Assembly (NCBI GenBank): GCA_016705365.1
Contig: JADIYI010000008.1
Location: forward strand, 620,001-684,000
Direction: 5' to 3'
Origin: Gammaproteobacteria bacterium
GTDB taxonomy: Bacteria; Pseudomonadota; Gammaproteobacteria; Pseudomonadales; UBA5518
DNA: 64,000 nt
Shown: positions 32,315 to 41,881 of the stretch, one piece after another
Position numbering within the stretch: position 1 is the first letter of the stretch
Layout of the letters: the number at the start of each line of letters is the position of its first letter
Position numbers and translations under genes: made by a program
Notes under the pieces: model-generated
Databases searched by the model: none
What the model was told of the DNA's origin: nothing
The model's input: only the letters and a program-made list of their open reading frames with translations

Positions 32315-33141
32315 AGTGCAATCTGCCCTTCGAATACCGTGGTTGCGGGACCGCTCATCAACAGCGGCTCGCCTTCGCCGCGCCATTCGATCTGAAGGTA
32401 GCCGCCAGGAAGATAGACGCGCACCCGCTCGTCGAGCAGGCCGCGCAGCCGTCCGGCCACGACCGCGGCACAGGCACCGCTGCCACAGGCCATGGTCTCG
32501 CCGGCACCGCGTTCGAACACGCGCAGACGGACTTCCGTGCGATTGACCACCTGCATGAAGCCGACATTGGCGCCTTCCGGGAAACGCGGATGCCACTCCA
32601 GGCGCGGGCCAAGCTCGGCCACGGGGGCCAGGTCAACGTTCTCTACCAGCAGTACCGCGTGCGGATTACCCATCGAAACGGCACTGATCTCGAGGCACTC
32701 ACCATCAGCCTCGAGAGTATAGCTGCTGGCCTGGAGCTCGGCCTTGAATGGTATTTCTTGCGGCTGCAGGCGTGGCACACCCATGCCGACGCTGACCACG
32801 ATGCCCTTGCCCAGCCGGAGATCAAGCGGCCCCCCGATCGTGCCCACCCGCAGCCGATTTCTGGCGCTGAGACGTTTATCGCGGATGTACAGTGCCACGC
32901 AGCGCGCGCCGTTGCCGCATTGCCCCACCTCGGTGCCGTCCTGGTTGAAGATCCGGTAGCGGAAATCCATCTCCGGATCGGTGGGCGGCTCGATCACCAG
33001 CACCTGGTCACAGCCGATCCCGAGACGACGATCGGCCAGGCGGCGGATCAGCTGGGCATCGATGCGCAGCGTTTGCGTGATCAGGTCGAACACGACGAAA
33101 TCGTTGCCCAGCCCGTGCATCTTGGTGAAGCGCAGCAGCAT
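32311..33141 (-). CDS. dapF: diaminopimelate epimerase
   Basis: 276 residues, standard length. The two active-site cysteines are Cys75 (GQCGNGARC) and Cys219 (MACGSGACA), which interconvert LL- and meso-diaminopimelate for lysine and peptidoglycan synthesis. N-terminal FTKMHGLGNDFVVFD is typical. The ATG at 33141 lies 2 bases after the lysA stop; the longer frame is a lysA shadow. Next step after it in the pathway is LysA, encoded just upstream. Confidence 0.96.
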   Translation of the reverse strand: MLLRFTKMHGLGNDFVVFDLITQTLRIDAQLIRRLADRRLGIGCDQVLVIEPPTDPEMDFRYRIFNQDGTEVGQCGNGARCVALYIRDKRLSARNRLRVGTIGGPLDLRLGKGIVVSVGMGVPRLQPQEIPFKAELQASSYTLEADGECLEISAVSMGNPHAVLLVENVDLAPVAELGPRLEWHPRFPEGANVGFMQVVNRTEVRLRVFERGAGETMACGSGACAAVVAGRLRGLLDERVRVYLPGGYLQIEWRGEGEPLLMSGPATTVFEGQIAL

Positions 33142-33143
33142 CG

Positions 33144-34403
33144 TCAGGCGTCCGGTGGCAGCAGGTTCTCGCCCCGCACCAGGTCGGCAAAGCTCTCGCG
33201 CGCCCTGACCAGATAGGCGGTGCCACGATCGACCATCACCTCGGCAGGGCGTGCCCGGGAGTTGTAATTGGAGCTCATCACGAAAGAGTAGGCGCCCGCG
33301 CCGCTCACCGCCAACAGGTCGCCGGCGGTCAGCGCCAGCAGCCGCTCCTTGCCGAGAAAATCGCTCGATTCGCAGACCGGTCCAACCACGTCGTAGAGTG
33401 CCGGTTCGGCGCGTGCGTTGCGCCGGACGGATTCTATGCCCATCCATGCGCCGTAAAGGGATGGCCGGATCAGGTCGTTCATCCCGGCATCGACCAGTGC
33501 GAAGCGGCGCTCGCCGTTGCGCTTGAGATACTCCACGCGCGTCAGCAGGATGCCGGCGCGCGCGACGATCACGCGCCCGGGCTCGGTTATCAGGCTCAGG
33601 CGGCGCGGACCCAGGCGTGACAGCAGCGCCGCGGCATACGCCTGCGGTGACGGTGGTTGCTCGTCGCGATAACACACACCGAGGCCACCACCGACATCCA
33701 CGTGCTCGAGCACGATGCCGCGTTCGCGAAGCTGGTCGACCAGTGCCAGCACCCGATCCAGTGCATCGACAAACGGGGTGAGCGAGGTCAGCTGTGATCC
33801 GATATGGCAATCGATGCCGCGCACGCGGATATTGGGCAGGGTGGCGGCGTGCGCATACAGTGCGCCGGCGGCACCGATCTCGACGCCGAACTTGTTGTCG
33901 CGCAGACCGGTGGAAATATAGGGATGGCTTTCGGCATCCACATCCGGGTTTACCCGGATCGAAACCGCTGCCTCGGCGCCGCGTTGTGCCGCGATCGTCT
34001 GCAGGCGTTCGAGTTCGGCCTCCGACTCGACGTTGAAGCACAATATGCCCGCATCGAGCGCGGTCACGATATCGGCCGCGGACTTTGCCACGCCGGAGAA
34101 CACGATGCGTTGCGGATCGGCACTCACGCTCAGCACGCGCGCCAGTTCGCCCCCGGAAACGATATCGAAGCCGGCGCCCCGACGGGCCAGCAGATCCAGC
34201 ACCGCGAGGTTCGAATTGGCTTTTACCGCATAACAGATCAGGTGTGCCGGGTGGATGGCGAGCGCCTGCGCGAACGCGTCGTACTGCGTCTCGATGACCG
34301 CACGCGAGTAGACGTATGTCGGAGTGCCAAAACGCGCGGCAATACTCTCGAGTGAAACCTGCTCGGCAACGAGCAGGTCATCCTGGTAGCAGAAAGCGTC
34401 CAT
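33144..34403 (-). CDS. lysA: diaminopimelate decarboxylase
   Basis: 419-residue PLP enzyme of the alanine-racemase fold making L-lysine from meso-diaminopimelate. The Schiff-base Lys61 is in CYAVKANSN, the HVDVGGGLGVCY and EPGRVIVARAG phosphate/PLP loops are present, and the late GPVCESSDFLG motif supplies the catalytic Cys. The ATG at 34403 begins MDAFCYQDD; earlier in-frame codons run through the lptM gene. Confidence 0.96.
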   Translation of the reverse strand: MDAFCYQDDLLVAEQVSLESIAARFGTPTYVYSRAVIETQYDAFAQALAIHPAHLICYAVKANSNLAVLDLLARRGAGFDIVSGGELARVLSVSADPQRIVFSGVAKSAADIVTALDAGILCFNVESEAELERLQTIAAQRGAEAAVSIRVNPDVDAESHPYISTGLRDNKFGVEIGAAGALYAHAATLPNIRVRGIDCHIGSQLTSLTPFVDALDRVLALVDQLRERGIVLEHVDVGGGLGVCYRDEQPPSPQAYAAALLSRLGPRRLSLITEPGRVIVARAGILLTRVEYLKRNGERRFALVDAGMNDLIRPSLYGAWMGIESVRRNARAEPALYDVVGPVCESSDFLGKERLLALTAGDLLAVSGAGAYSFVMSSNYNSRARPAEVMVDRGTAYLVRARESFADLVRGENLLPPDA

Positions 34404-34429
34404 CGTGATCCCGATACTGGTTGCTGGAC

Positions 34430-34540
34430 TCAGGGGGTGCCTGCTGGTGCAGGTGGTGGATCGGGCGGCAGGAAAAGCGGACCTTTCTGGCCGCAGCCGG
34501 AGAGCATGACGAGAATGCAGGCGAACAGGAACAGGCGCAC
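34430..34540 (-). CDS. lptM: LptM (YifL) small lipoprotein
   Basis: 36-codon gene. It starts at GTG 34540 and reads MRLFLFACILVMLSGCGQKG, then a proline-rich tail ending PAPAGTP. Signal peptide with lipobox LSGC (lipidated Cys16) followed by GQKGPL, the conserved LptM signature; LptM helps the LptD-LptE LPS translocon mature. Its place just before lysA and beside the adenylate cyclase gene is the usual gammaproteobacterial one. A TATAAT (34569-34574, minus strand) lies upstream. Confidence 0.88.
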   Translation of the reverse strand: MRLFLFACILVMLSGCGQKGPLFLPPDPPPAPAGTP

Positions 34541-34568
34541 GAGGGTAACCCCAGCTGAGTGAGCGCGG

Positions 34569-34574
34569 ATTATA
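34569..34574 (-). promoter_or_regulatory. -10 element for the lptM-lysA-dapF operon
   Basis: A perfect TATAAT on the minus strand about 29 bases before the lptM GTG, in the gap after the adenylate cyclase stop, followed by CCGCGC. No convincing -35 hexamer, so confidence is moderate. Confidence 0.4.
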
Positions 34575-34599
34575 GCTCGCTTGCGCCGGCCTGCGGGAT

Positions 34600-37470
34600 T
34601 CAGGTCGGCGCGTCGCGCAGCGCCAGCTCGATGCGCTGCTCGAGCAGCTGTTTGTGCTGCAGGTAGTGGACCGTTTGCAGGGTCTGCCGGGTGTTGCCGG
34701 CGAGTGCACTCAGATCGATATCGGTGAGATAGATCGGGTAGTGTGCGCCGGCGCTGCGCCGGGCACGCACATGCGCTGCCAGTTGCCCGGGAAAGGCGTC
34801 ACCGAGCTCGCGTTGCGAAAACGCGATCCCGTTGCAATATACCGTGTAAAGCAACTCGTCCCCCTCCCCCTTCTCGCCAATGGCCTGCAGGTCCAGAAAT
34901 GGAACGGCACGCTTGTCCGCGGGTAGTGTCAGGTGCTGTACCTCACGCTCGCCACGGTTGCCGGTTCGCGACAGACGGTAGAACCGCGGACCGGCGCCGC
35001 CTCCGGGGCCCGCCGAGGGCGGCAGCGCGGCACCGTTCTGGCGGTAGCGAACCGCGGCCAGAAACTGGTCGAGGGCACACAGTGCCGGCCCCTCGTGCGC
35101 ATCGTCATGGCGGGCGTGAAAGAAAGATCCCTGTTCGTCGATGACCGTGATCTCCAGTGCCGCGTCGTCGCTACCGCAAAATACCGTGACGCGCCCGGCA
35201 CCGATGTGGCGGCAGATGGTGGGCAGTGCCGAGTCCCGAAGGGCGTAACGATCGATGGTCAGCGGGCTCCAGGTGGCGCACGCCTGGCCGAGCAGCGCAT
35301 ACAGCTGCTTCAGGTCAGCGGCACTTTGCGCACTCACCACGCCGTCGTGCAGCTGCATCAGGTGCAGACGGCTGCCGATCGCGAGCACGTAGCGCGCATC
35401 GTGCAAGCCGGCGCCGCCGAAGCTGCGTCCGAGGTCCTCGAACAGCTGCTCGACCCGGGCGGCGATCGCGGTGGAGCGACTGGCGCAGTAGCAGCGGATC
35501 GCGAGATGCGGGCGTGCATTGCCGGCCGCTATCAGCTGCAGATAGTCACGCAGGCAGCGGATCAGGCCGTCCTCGCGTACGTAGCGAGTCGCCACGATTT
35601 CTCCCCAGCTGTTGCACTGCACGGTTTCGATATTCAGCACCAGGTTTTCCCGCAGCGCGCTGAAATCCAGGGAATCGGTACGGTTGGTCACGCGCTGCAG
35701 GCCCTGCTCGCGCATGTGACGCAGCGGATCGGCCGCAACATTCACGAAGGCGAGCAATTCGAGGGGCTGCGCGGGGCTGGCAAAGGCTTCGTCGTCGAGC
35801 CGCTCGGGGCTGGTGCTGGCATCCACCAGTTCGCGCAGGTCCGCCAGCATGCGGCGCAGTTCGGATTGACGCAGCCCGTCGAAAGCCTCGCGTGTGGCGA
35901 GCCGTGAATGCTTTCCGATCACGCCGTTGAGCACGCACCAGGCCAGCAGTTCGGTGAGGCAGGCGCTTTGCCTGAGCGCGCTTGCGGTTGGTGCGGCGCG
36001 CGGCGCGACGATCCCGGGGAGCGCGATCCAGGGCGAATCGGCGGCTTCCTGCGCAGGTGCCGCACGGGTGCATATGCTGAGCTCGCGCTCCGCGACGTTG
36101 CGGGCGCGACCCGGATTGACGGCTTCGATCTTGCCGGCCTTGCGTTCGTATGCCGCGTACAGCTTGCGACCGAGAATGCTGAATTCGTGCGCATCGATCG
36201 ATGCTCCCGCCTCGCTCTGGCCGGCGAATTCCGCCAGGAAGCGGTAGCTGTAGGTCAATTCCCTTACCAGCTCGTTGCGCTCCGCACCGACTTCATGGAT
36301 GTTCCAGTCCGGGCGCGAATCGAGCTTTGCGAGCTTGTGCGCGTCCCATCCCCACTCCTCGGTGAGCCGCGTCATCAGGTTGCGTTGCCAGGTGTCGATG
36401 TCCTGCGATGCAGGGCGGGACAGTTTCGTGCCAGCCTTGTAATAGAGGCAGCGGCGTACGATCTCGAGGCGCTCCGGTTCCTCGCGCCGCAGCAAATGGC
36501 GTTCCAGGCGCCGGTAGACCATCATGTAGGGATCGAGCTCGTCGATATCGACCACGCCCTGGTGGACCGCGCGCTTGTAATCGGTGCTGAGACTTTCGGT
36601 GCGCGGGAATTGCGCCGCATAGACCTCGAACAGCAACAGTTTCAGCACCGATTTGAACGGCGAGTCGATCGCCTTGTAGAGCTGCCAGATTCCCGCCCCG
36701 ACAAACTCTCCCTGCGGAATCGAGGAGATACCGCCAAAGTCCACCAGCTCGGCGCTCTTGACGTAACGCTTCTTGGTGAGCTGGCGGCAGAATTGCGCGT
36801 AATGCGCTTCGGCGGCCGGGGGCACCAGCCACCAGGCCGGCAAGCGACCGGCCAGCAGGATACCGGTGCGGTAGAACTCGTCGAGCAGCAGATAGTGCTG
36901 TGCCGAGCCGCAGTTCTCTCCGGTCAGCGGCTCGCGTTGCCCGCGTTTGAATTTCTCGCCATTCATCAGGAACAGGTGCGCCTCGAATCCGCCCTCGCGC
37001 GCCCAGTGCTGCAAGCGTTCCGCCTTCTTCTGCAGCAGAGCGAGCTGTTTACCGTCGAGCTGCTCCGGATAGCAGATCCACACGTCGAGGTCGCTGCCGT
37101 CGGAGTGTCCGAGCGTGCCCGAACTGCCCATCAGGTACACGCCGTGCACCTGCGCCTCGCTGGCTGCCGGGCGCTGGTAGCCGAAGCTGAGCGCGACGCG
37201 TCGTGCCAGCGACAGGACCTGCGCCGGCGGCGTATAACCGCTGATCCCGCAGGGTGTTTGCTGCGAGACATAGCCTGGCAGGGCCGGGTGGTTGGCATGC
37301 AGCAACAGCGGTAACAGGTCGATGAAATGCCGCTGGCGTTGCGTGAGCATCGCGCGTACGCGCGCGAGCCGCGCTGCGCTGATTGCGCGAAAACGCGTCA
37401 GCGCGAGCCGCAACTGCTTGCGGTCGATGCCTTCCTCGGGAATCGAAGGGGATGCGGCTTTGCTCGGCAT
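34600..37470 (-). CDS. cyaA: class I adenylate cyclase
   Basis: 956 residues, a little longer than E. coli CyaA. The catalytic N-terminal nucleotidyltransferase motif GSSGTLGHSDGSDLDVW is at 115-131; further conserved stretches include FLMNGEKFKRG, YHLL-like HYLLLDEFYRTGI, WWLVPP and SPFKSVLKLLLFEVYA. The C-terminal half is the regulatory region. It makes cAMP for CRP-type control. The ATG at 37470 was chosen because upstream in-frame sequence is antisense-frame argH shadow. It starts 29 bases beyond the argH stop on the same strand. Confidence 0.94.
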   Translation of the reverse strand: MPSKAASPSIPEEGIDRKQLRLALTRFRAISAARLARVRAMLTQRQRHFIDLLPLLLHANHPALPGYVSQQTPCGISGYTPPAQVLSLARRVALSFGYQRPAASEAQVHGVYLMGSSGTLGHSDGSDLDVWICYPEQLDGKQLALLQKKAERLQHWAREGGFEAHLFLMNGEKFKRGQREPLTGENCGSAQHYLLLDEFYRTGILLAGRLPAWWLVPPAAEAHYAQFCRQLTKKRYVKSAELVDFGGISSIPQGEFVGAGIWQLYKAIDSPFKSVLKLLLFEVYAAQFPRTESLSTDYKRAVHQGVVDIDELDPYMMVYRRLERHLLRREEPERLEIVRRCLYYKAGTKLSRPASQDIDTWQRNLMTRLTEEWGWDAHKLAKLDSRPDWNIHEVGAERNELVRELTYSYRFLAEFAGQSEAGASIDAHEFSILGRKLYAAYERKAGKIEAVNPGRARNVAERELSICTRAAPAQEAADSPWIALPGIVAPRAAPTASALRQSACLTELLAWCVLNGVIGKHSRLATREAFDGLRQSELRRMLADLRELVDASTSPERLDDEAFASPAQPLELLAFVNVAADPLRHMREQGLQRVTNRTDSLDFSALRENLVLNIETVQCNSWGEIVATRYVREDGLIRCLRDYLQLIAAGNARPHLAIRCYCASRSTAIAARVEQLFEDLGRSFGGAGLHDARYVLAIGSRLHLMQLHDGVVSAQSAADLKQLYALLGQACATWSPLTIDRYALRDSALPTICRHIGAGRVTVFCGSDDAALEITVIDEQGSFFHARHDDAHEGPALCALDQFLAAVRYRQNGAALPPSAGPGGGAGPRFYRLSRTGNRGEREVQHLTLPADKRAVPFLDLQAIGEKGEGDELLYTVYCNGIAFSQRELGDAFPGQLAAHVRARRSAGAHYPIYLTDIDLSALAGNTRQTLQTVHYLQHKQLLEQRIELALRDAPT

Positions 37471-37499
37471 GCCGCTTAGTATAGAGGAGTGCCGGCGCG

Positions 37500-38909
37500 C
37501 TACCCGGGTGGAGCCGTTCGTGCCTCGAGCCGCGCGCGTGCGGCGAGCGCCGCCTGTGCGACCTGCCGCGGCGCGGTGCCGCCGAGATGATCGCGGGCGG
37601 CTACCGAACCCTCCAGGGTCAGCACCTCGAATACGTCGGCATCGATCTGCGCGCTGAAGCCGCGCAGCTGTTCCAGGGACATGTCCGCGAGATCGGTGCC
37701 GCTGGCGACGCCGGCGGCGACCGCGCGACCGACCACTTCGTGGGCATCGCGAAACGCCATGCCGCGGCGTACCAGGTAATCCGCCAGATCCGTCGCGGTG
37801 GCAAAACCGCGCCGCGCCGCCTCGCGCATGACCGCCGCGTTGACGCTGAGTGCCGGCATCATGTCGGCGAACGCGTGCACGCAATCGCGCACCGTATCGA
37901 CGGTATCGAACAGCGGTTCCTTGTCCTCCTGGTTGTCCTTGTTGTAGGCGAGCGGCTGCGATTTCATCAGCATCAGCAGGCCCATCAGGTGCCCGGTCAC
38001 GCGCCCGCTCTTGCCGCGCACCAGTTCGGGCACATCGGGATTCTTTTTCTGCGGCATGATGGACGAGCCGGTGCAGAAGCGATCCGGCAGGTTCACGAAG
38101 CCGAACTGCGCCGAGGTCCACAGCACCAGTTCCTCGCTGAAACGCGACAGGTGGGTCATCAGCAGGGCCGCGAAAGCGCAGAACTCGATCGCAAAATCGC
38201 GATCCGCCACCGCGTCGAGGCTGTTGGCGCTGGGCGCATCGAAACCGAGCAGCGCGCTGGTGTAGGCGCGGTCGATCGGGTAACTGGTACCGGCCAGCGC
38301 CGCGGCGCCCAGCGGGCAACTGTTCACGCGACGCCGGCAATCGAGCAGGCGGCCGTGATCGCGTTCCAGCATCTCGTTCCAGGCCAGCATGTGGTGGCCG
38401 AAAGTCACCGGCTGCGCGGTCTGCAGATGGGTGAAGCCGGGCATGATGGTGGCGGCCTCGCGCGTGGCAATATCGACCAGCGCGTGTTGCAGGCGGGTGA
38501 GTTCGGTCGCGATCCGATCGATCTCGGCGCGCAGGAACAGGCGCATGTCGGTGGCGACCTGGTCGTTGCGCGAGCGACCGGTATGGAGCTTCTTGCCGGC
38601 GATGCCGATACGGTCCGTGAGCCGCGCCTCGATATTCATGTGCACGTCTTCGAGCGCCACGCTCCACTCGAACCGTCCTTCACCGATCTCGGTGCCGAGT
38701 GTCTCGAGTCCACTCCTGATCGCGGCGTGCTCGGCTTCGCTCAGCAGTCCCGCGCGTTGCAGCATCGAGGCATGTGCGAGCGAGCCGCGGATATCGTGTG
38801 GCGCCAGGCGGTGATCGAACCCGACCGAAGCGGTGAAGCGCTCCACGAACGCATCGATACTTTCGCTGAAACGCCCGCCCCAGGGCTTGGCAACAGGTTC
38901 TTTGTCCAT
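37500..38909 (-). CDS. argH: argininosuccinate lyase
   Basis: 469-residue fumarase-superfamily enzyme for the last step of arginine synthesis. The signature SSIMPQKKNPD with the catalytic Ser loop is present, along with TGRSRNDQVATD and GFTHLQTAQPV. The ATG at 38909 follows AAGGAAAC and gives the usual MDKEPVAKPWGGRF start. Divergent from algZ, as in Pseudomonas. Confidence 0.97.
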   Translation of the reverse strand: MDKEPVAKPWGGRFSESIDAFVERFTASVGFDHRLAPHDIRGSLAHASMLQRAGLLSEAEHAAIRSGLETLGTEIGEGRFEWSVALEDVHMNIEARLTDRIGIAGKKLHTGRSRNDQVATDMRLFLRAEIDRIATELTRLQHALVDIATREAATIMPGFTHLQTAQPVTFGHHMLAWNEMLERDHGRLLDCRRRVNSCPLGAAALAGTSYPIDRAYTSALLGFDAPSANSLDAVADRDFAIEFCAFAALLMTHLSRFSEELVLWTSAQFGFVNLPDRFCTGSSIMPQKKNPDVPELVRGKSGRVTGHLMGLLMLMKSQPLAYNKDNQEDKEPLFDTVDTVRDCVHAFADMMPALSVNAAVMREAARRGFATATDLADYLVRRGMAFRDAHEVVGRAVAAGVASGTDLADMSLEQLRGFSAQIDADVFEVLTLEGSVAARDHLGGTAPRQVAQAALAARARLEARTAPPG

Positions 38910-38942
38910 GGTTTCCTTGGTGCAGCTGTGAACCGGCGCGCG

Positions 38943-38948
38943 ATTATA
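38943..38948 (-). promoter_or_regulatory. -10 element of argH
   Basis: TATAAT on the minus strand 34 bases before the argH ATG with a GCGCGCC discriminator. The -35 region is GC-rich and not recognisable. The 166-base argH-algZ interval must also hold the algZ promoter, which I cannot place. Confidence 0.4.
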
Positions 38949-39075
38949 GCAGCGCGCCGGAGGGCGTCGGACCCGTCGCCGCCGTTTGCGGACTAAACTA
39001 GCGCTTGGGTTCCCGATCGAGACGCGGCATGCGCAGCATCGAATTGCCATCGACACCGGTCACCGGAGCACACCG

Positions 39076-40113
39076 GTGAATGGCGCGCGGTCCGCGGCGC
39101 CGGGTTTCCTGATCCCGGACCTGTGTTCGCCGCAGGCGGTGTTGTTCCTGTTGCTGAACAGCGCCCTGCTGGCGCTGACGCTGGTGCTGTTCGCGACCGG
39201 GTTGTCCAGCTTCAGCTGGATGGAGCTGGGGCGCGTCGCGCTGTTCATTCTCTGGAACATGCTGCTGTGCGCGGCGTTGCTGTGTCAGCTGCGTCTGCGT
39301 ATCGCGCGCTGGCCGGTGGCGACCGGCGCCTGTCTCAGCTTTGCCATCGTGCTCGGTGTGTGTGCGCTTACCAGCATCGCGGCGCAATGGTTCCTGCAAC
39401 AGCTTGGTGCGGGGCGCGTGGATTACACGCGTTGCGGGCGCGATATGCTGATCGCGGCATTGCTCGGTGGTGCCGCGCTGCGCCATTTCCACCTGCGCGG
39501 CGAGTTGATGAAGCGCGAGAGCTCCGAGCTCAGTGCCCGCATCCAGTCGCTGCAGGCGCGGATTCGCCCGCATTTCCTGTTCAACAGCATGAATATCATC
39601 GCCAGCCTGATACCGCTGGCGCCGGAGCTGGCCGAGCGCGCGGTGGAGGATCTCGCGGAGCTGTTCCGCGCCAGCCTGCGCGAAGGTGATACAACGGTCG
39701 CGCTGGCACTTGAGCTGGATCTCTGCGAGCGTTACCTGCGGCTGGAGCAACTGCGACTCGGCGAGCGGCTGCAGTTGCAGCGCCATATCGGCGAGATGCC
39801 CGAGCAGGTGCGCTTGCCGCCGCTGTGCGTGCAGCCGCTGCTCGAGAACGCGGTATATCACGGTATCCAGCCCCTGCCCGAGGGCGGCTGCGTGAGCCTC
39901 GATGTTGCCGTGCGTGGACGGGTGTTGTGCATCGATGTGCTGAATCCGCTACCCGGGCCGGTGCACGTGAATGGTCGTGGCAGCGGGATCGCGCTCGAGA
40001 ATATCCGCGACCGGCTGGGCGCCATCTACGGAGGCCGGGCAAGTCTCGAGCTGCACAGCGAGGGGGGTACGTTTCGCGCGAGCCTGCGCATTCCGCTCGA
40101 GGCGAAGGCATGA
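39076..40113 (+). CDS. algZ: sensor histidine kinase AlgZ/FimS (LytS type)
   Basis: 345 residues. Four membrane helices within residues 20-135, then a His-kinase domain with His166 in RPHFLFNSMN and an ATP-binding part with VQPLLENAVYHGI and GSGIALENIRDRLGAIYG. It lacks the usual D-box kinase layout, as in LytS/AlgZ kinases. I chose GTG 39076 (GGAG 7 bases upstream) over a TTG at 38986. Its stop overlaps the algR ATG (ATGA). With AlgR it would control surface, pilus and exopolysaccharide traits (knowledge from Pseudomonas). Confidence 0.9.
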   Translation: MNGARSAAPGFLIPDLCSPQAVLFLLLNSALLALTLVLFATGLSSFSWMELGRVALFILWNMLLCAALLCQLRLRIARWPVATGACLSFAIVLGVCALTSIAAQWFLQQLGAGRVDYTRCGRDMLIAALLGGAALRHFHLRGELMKRESSELSARIQSLQARIRPHFLFNSMNIIASLIPLAPELAERAVEDLAELFRASLREGDTTVALALELDLCERYLRLEQLRLGERLQLQRHIGEMPEQVRLPPLCVQPLLENAVYHGIQPLPEGGCVSLDVAVRGRVLCIDVLNPLPGPVHVNGRGSGIALENIRDRLGAIYGGRASLELHSEGGTFRASLRIPLEAKA

Positions 40114-40835
40114 AACTGCTGCTGGTCGATGACGAACCGCTCGCCCGGGCGCGGCTGCGGCGCCTGCTGGAGGAGCGCAGCGACTGCACCGAGTTGCGTG
40201 AAGCCGCCAATGGTGCCGCGGCGATCGAGGCCAATGCCGAGTTTGAGCCCGATGTGATATTGCTCGATATCCGTATGCCGGGCATGGATGGTATCGAGGC
40301 CGCACGGCACCTGACGCAGGGCGAGCACCCGCCCGCGATCATATTCTGCACCGCGTTCGAGGAGTACGCGGTGGCAGCTTTCGAGAGCCGAGCGGTCGGT
40401 TACCTGCTGAAACCGGTGCTGCGTGACAAACTCGACGCGGCACTCGATGCGGCGCGCGCAACCACCCGCTACCAGATGAACGCGCTGGCGCGCGAGACCC
40501 GCGAACAGCGGCGCTTCCTCAGCGCGCGCTCCGCTGCCGGGACCCATCTGTTGCCGGTTGCCGATGTCCGGGTGTTGCTGGCCGACCAGAAATACGTCAC
40601 CGCGCTGTATCCCGGTGGCAGCCTGTTGCTCGACGAGAGCCTGCGCGAGCTCGAGCTGGAGTTCGAGGGCCAGTTTCTGCGGGTACACCGCAAGGCGCTG
40701 GTTGCAATCCATCATATCAGTGGGCTGAGCCGCCATGCGGGCACCGAGCGGGTGCAACTCGATGGCCTGGACCTGCGAGTGCAGGTCAGCCGGCGTCATC
40801 TGAGCGCAGTGCGCACGGTGGTCGCGGGACTCTAG
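40110..40835 (+). CDS. algR: response regulator AlgR, LytTR DNA-binding
   Basis: 241 residues: a receiver domain with Asp7/Asp8 and phospho-acceptor Asp53 (ILLDIRMPGMDG), conserved Thr in FCTAFEEYA and Lys in YLLKPV, then a LytTR DNA-binding domain (about 140-241; YVTALYPGGSLLLDESLREL, FLRVHRKALVAIHHI). The ATG overlaps the kinase stop. Directly upstream of hemC, the classic algR-hemC order. Confidence 0.93.
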   Translation: MKLLLVDDEPLARARLRRLLEERSDCTELREAANGAAAIEANAEFEPDVILLDIRMPGMDGIEAARHLTQGEHPPAIIFCTAFEEYAVAAFESRAVGYLLKPVLRDKLDAALDAARATTRYQMNALARETREQRRFLSARSAAGTHLLPVADVRVLLADQKYVTALYPGGSLLLDESLRELELEFEGQFLRVHRKALVAIHHISGLSRHAGTERVQLDGLDLRVQVSRRHLSAVRTVVAGL

Positions 40836-40939
40836 GCCCCGGACGACCAGATCCGACGGGCTCCGGGTGGTTGCCGCCGCCGCGCGCGGCGGCGCGCATG
40901 GCTTATCATGGCACTCCAGCCGTTGATATCGAGCCGAGC

Positions 40940-41878
40940 ATGAGCGCCAGGATTCTCCGCATCGCAACCCGCAAGAGCCAGCTTGCCCTGTGGCAGGCGG
41001 AGCACGTCCGCGCCCGCCTGGAGGCGGCGCATCCGGGCATTGGCGTGGAGCTGGTGCCGCTCTCCACGCAGGGTGACCGCATCCTCGATGTACCGCTGGC
41101 AAAAATCGGTGGCAAGGGCCTGTTCGTCAAGGAGCTCGAAACCGCGCTGCTCGAGGGCCGCGCGGACCTGGCGGTGCACTCGATGAAGGATGTACCGATG
41201 GATTTTCCGCCGCAGCTCGGTCTCGGCGCGATACTCGGGCGCGAAGATCCTCACGATGCTTTCGTGTCGAATCGTTTTGCCGCGCTCGAGGCGCTGCCCG
41301 TGGGGGCGCGGGTCGGCACCTCGAGTCTGCGCCGGCAATGCCAGTTGCGCGCGCTGCGGCCGGATCTGCGGATTCTCGATCTGCGTGGCAATGTCAACAC
41401 CCGTCTGGCACGGCTCGATGACGGACACTACGATGCCATCGTGCTCGCGGCGGCGGGTCTGCTGCGGCTCGGGATGCGCGCGCGCATCCGTGCCCTGCTG
41501 TCCGAAGTGCAATCGCTGCCGGCGGTGGGGCAGGGTGCGATCGGCATCGAGATCCGCTCCGACGATGCCGAACTGCGCGCGCTGCTGACCCCGTTGCACG
41601 ATGAGGATTCGGCTGTGTGCGTGCGTGCCGAGCGCGCGCTCAATCACCGTCTCCAGGGTGGGTGCCAGGTTCCGATCGCCGGTTTCGCCGAGATCGATTC
41701 GCTGGCTGCAACGCTGCGCCTGCGTGCGCTGGTGGGCAAGATCGATGGCAGCGAGATCGTGCGCGGCGAGATTTCCGGCGCGCGCGCCGATGCCGAAACG
41801 CTGGGGGCGACGCTTGCCGATGAGTTGCTGGGCCGTGGCGCGGCGCGCATTCTCGGTGAACTGGCGCAGGCGCACTGA
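40940..41878 (+). CDS. hemC: hydroxymethylbilane synthase
   Basis: 312 residues. It joins four porphobilinogens in haem synthesis; the dipyrromethane cofactor is bound to Cys242 in LQGGCQVPIAG, and ATRKSQLALWQ, GTSSLRRQCQ and LRGNVNTRLARLD are characteristic. ATG 40940 gives the usual start. A weak -10 (TATCAT, near 40909) is upstream. First of four haem-related genes. Confidence 0.97.
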   Translation: MSARILRIATRKSQLALWQAEHVRARLEAAHPGIGVELVPLSTQGDRILDVPLAKIGGKGLFVKELETALLEGRADLAVHSMKDVPMDFPPQLGLGAILGREDPHDAFVSNRFAALEALPVGARVGTSSLRRQCQLRALRPDLRILDLRGNVNTRLARLDDGHYDAIVLAAAGLLRLGMRARIRALLSEVQSLPAVGQGAIGIEIRSDDAELRALLTPLHDEDSAVCVRAERALNHRLQGGCQVPIAGFAEIDSLAATLRLRALVGKIDGSEIVRGEISGARADAETLGATLADELLGRGAARILGELAQAH

Positions 41879-41881
41879 GGC

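Noticed and set aside
32311..34041. A single 576-codon dapF-containing frame
   Set aside because: Its first 300 codons are an out-of-frame shadow of lysA; the dapF start at 33141 gives the normal 276 residues.
37471..38667. Extended 1355-codon adenylate cyclase frame
   Set aside because: The extra N-terminal 399 codons are a shadow of argH on the same strand with biased Arg/Ala content; cyclase begins at 37470.
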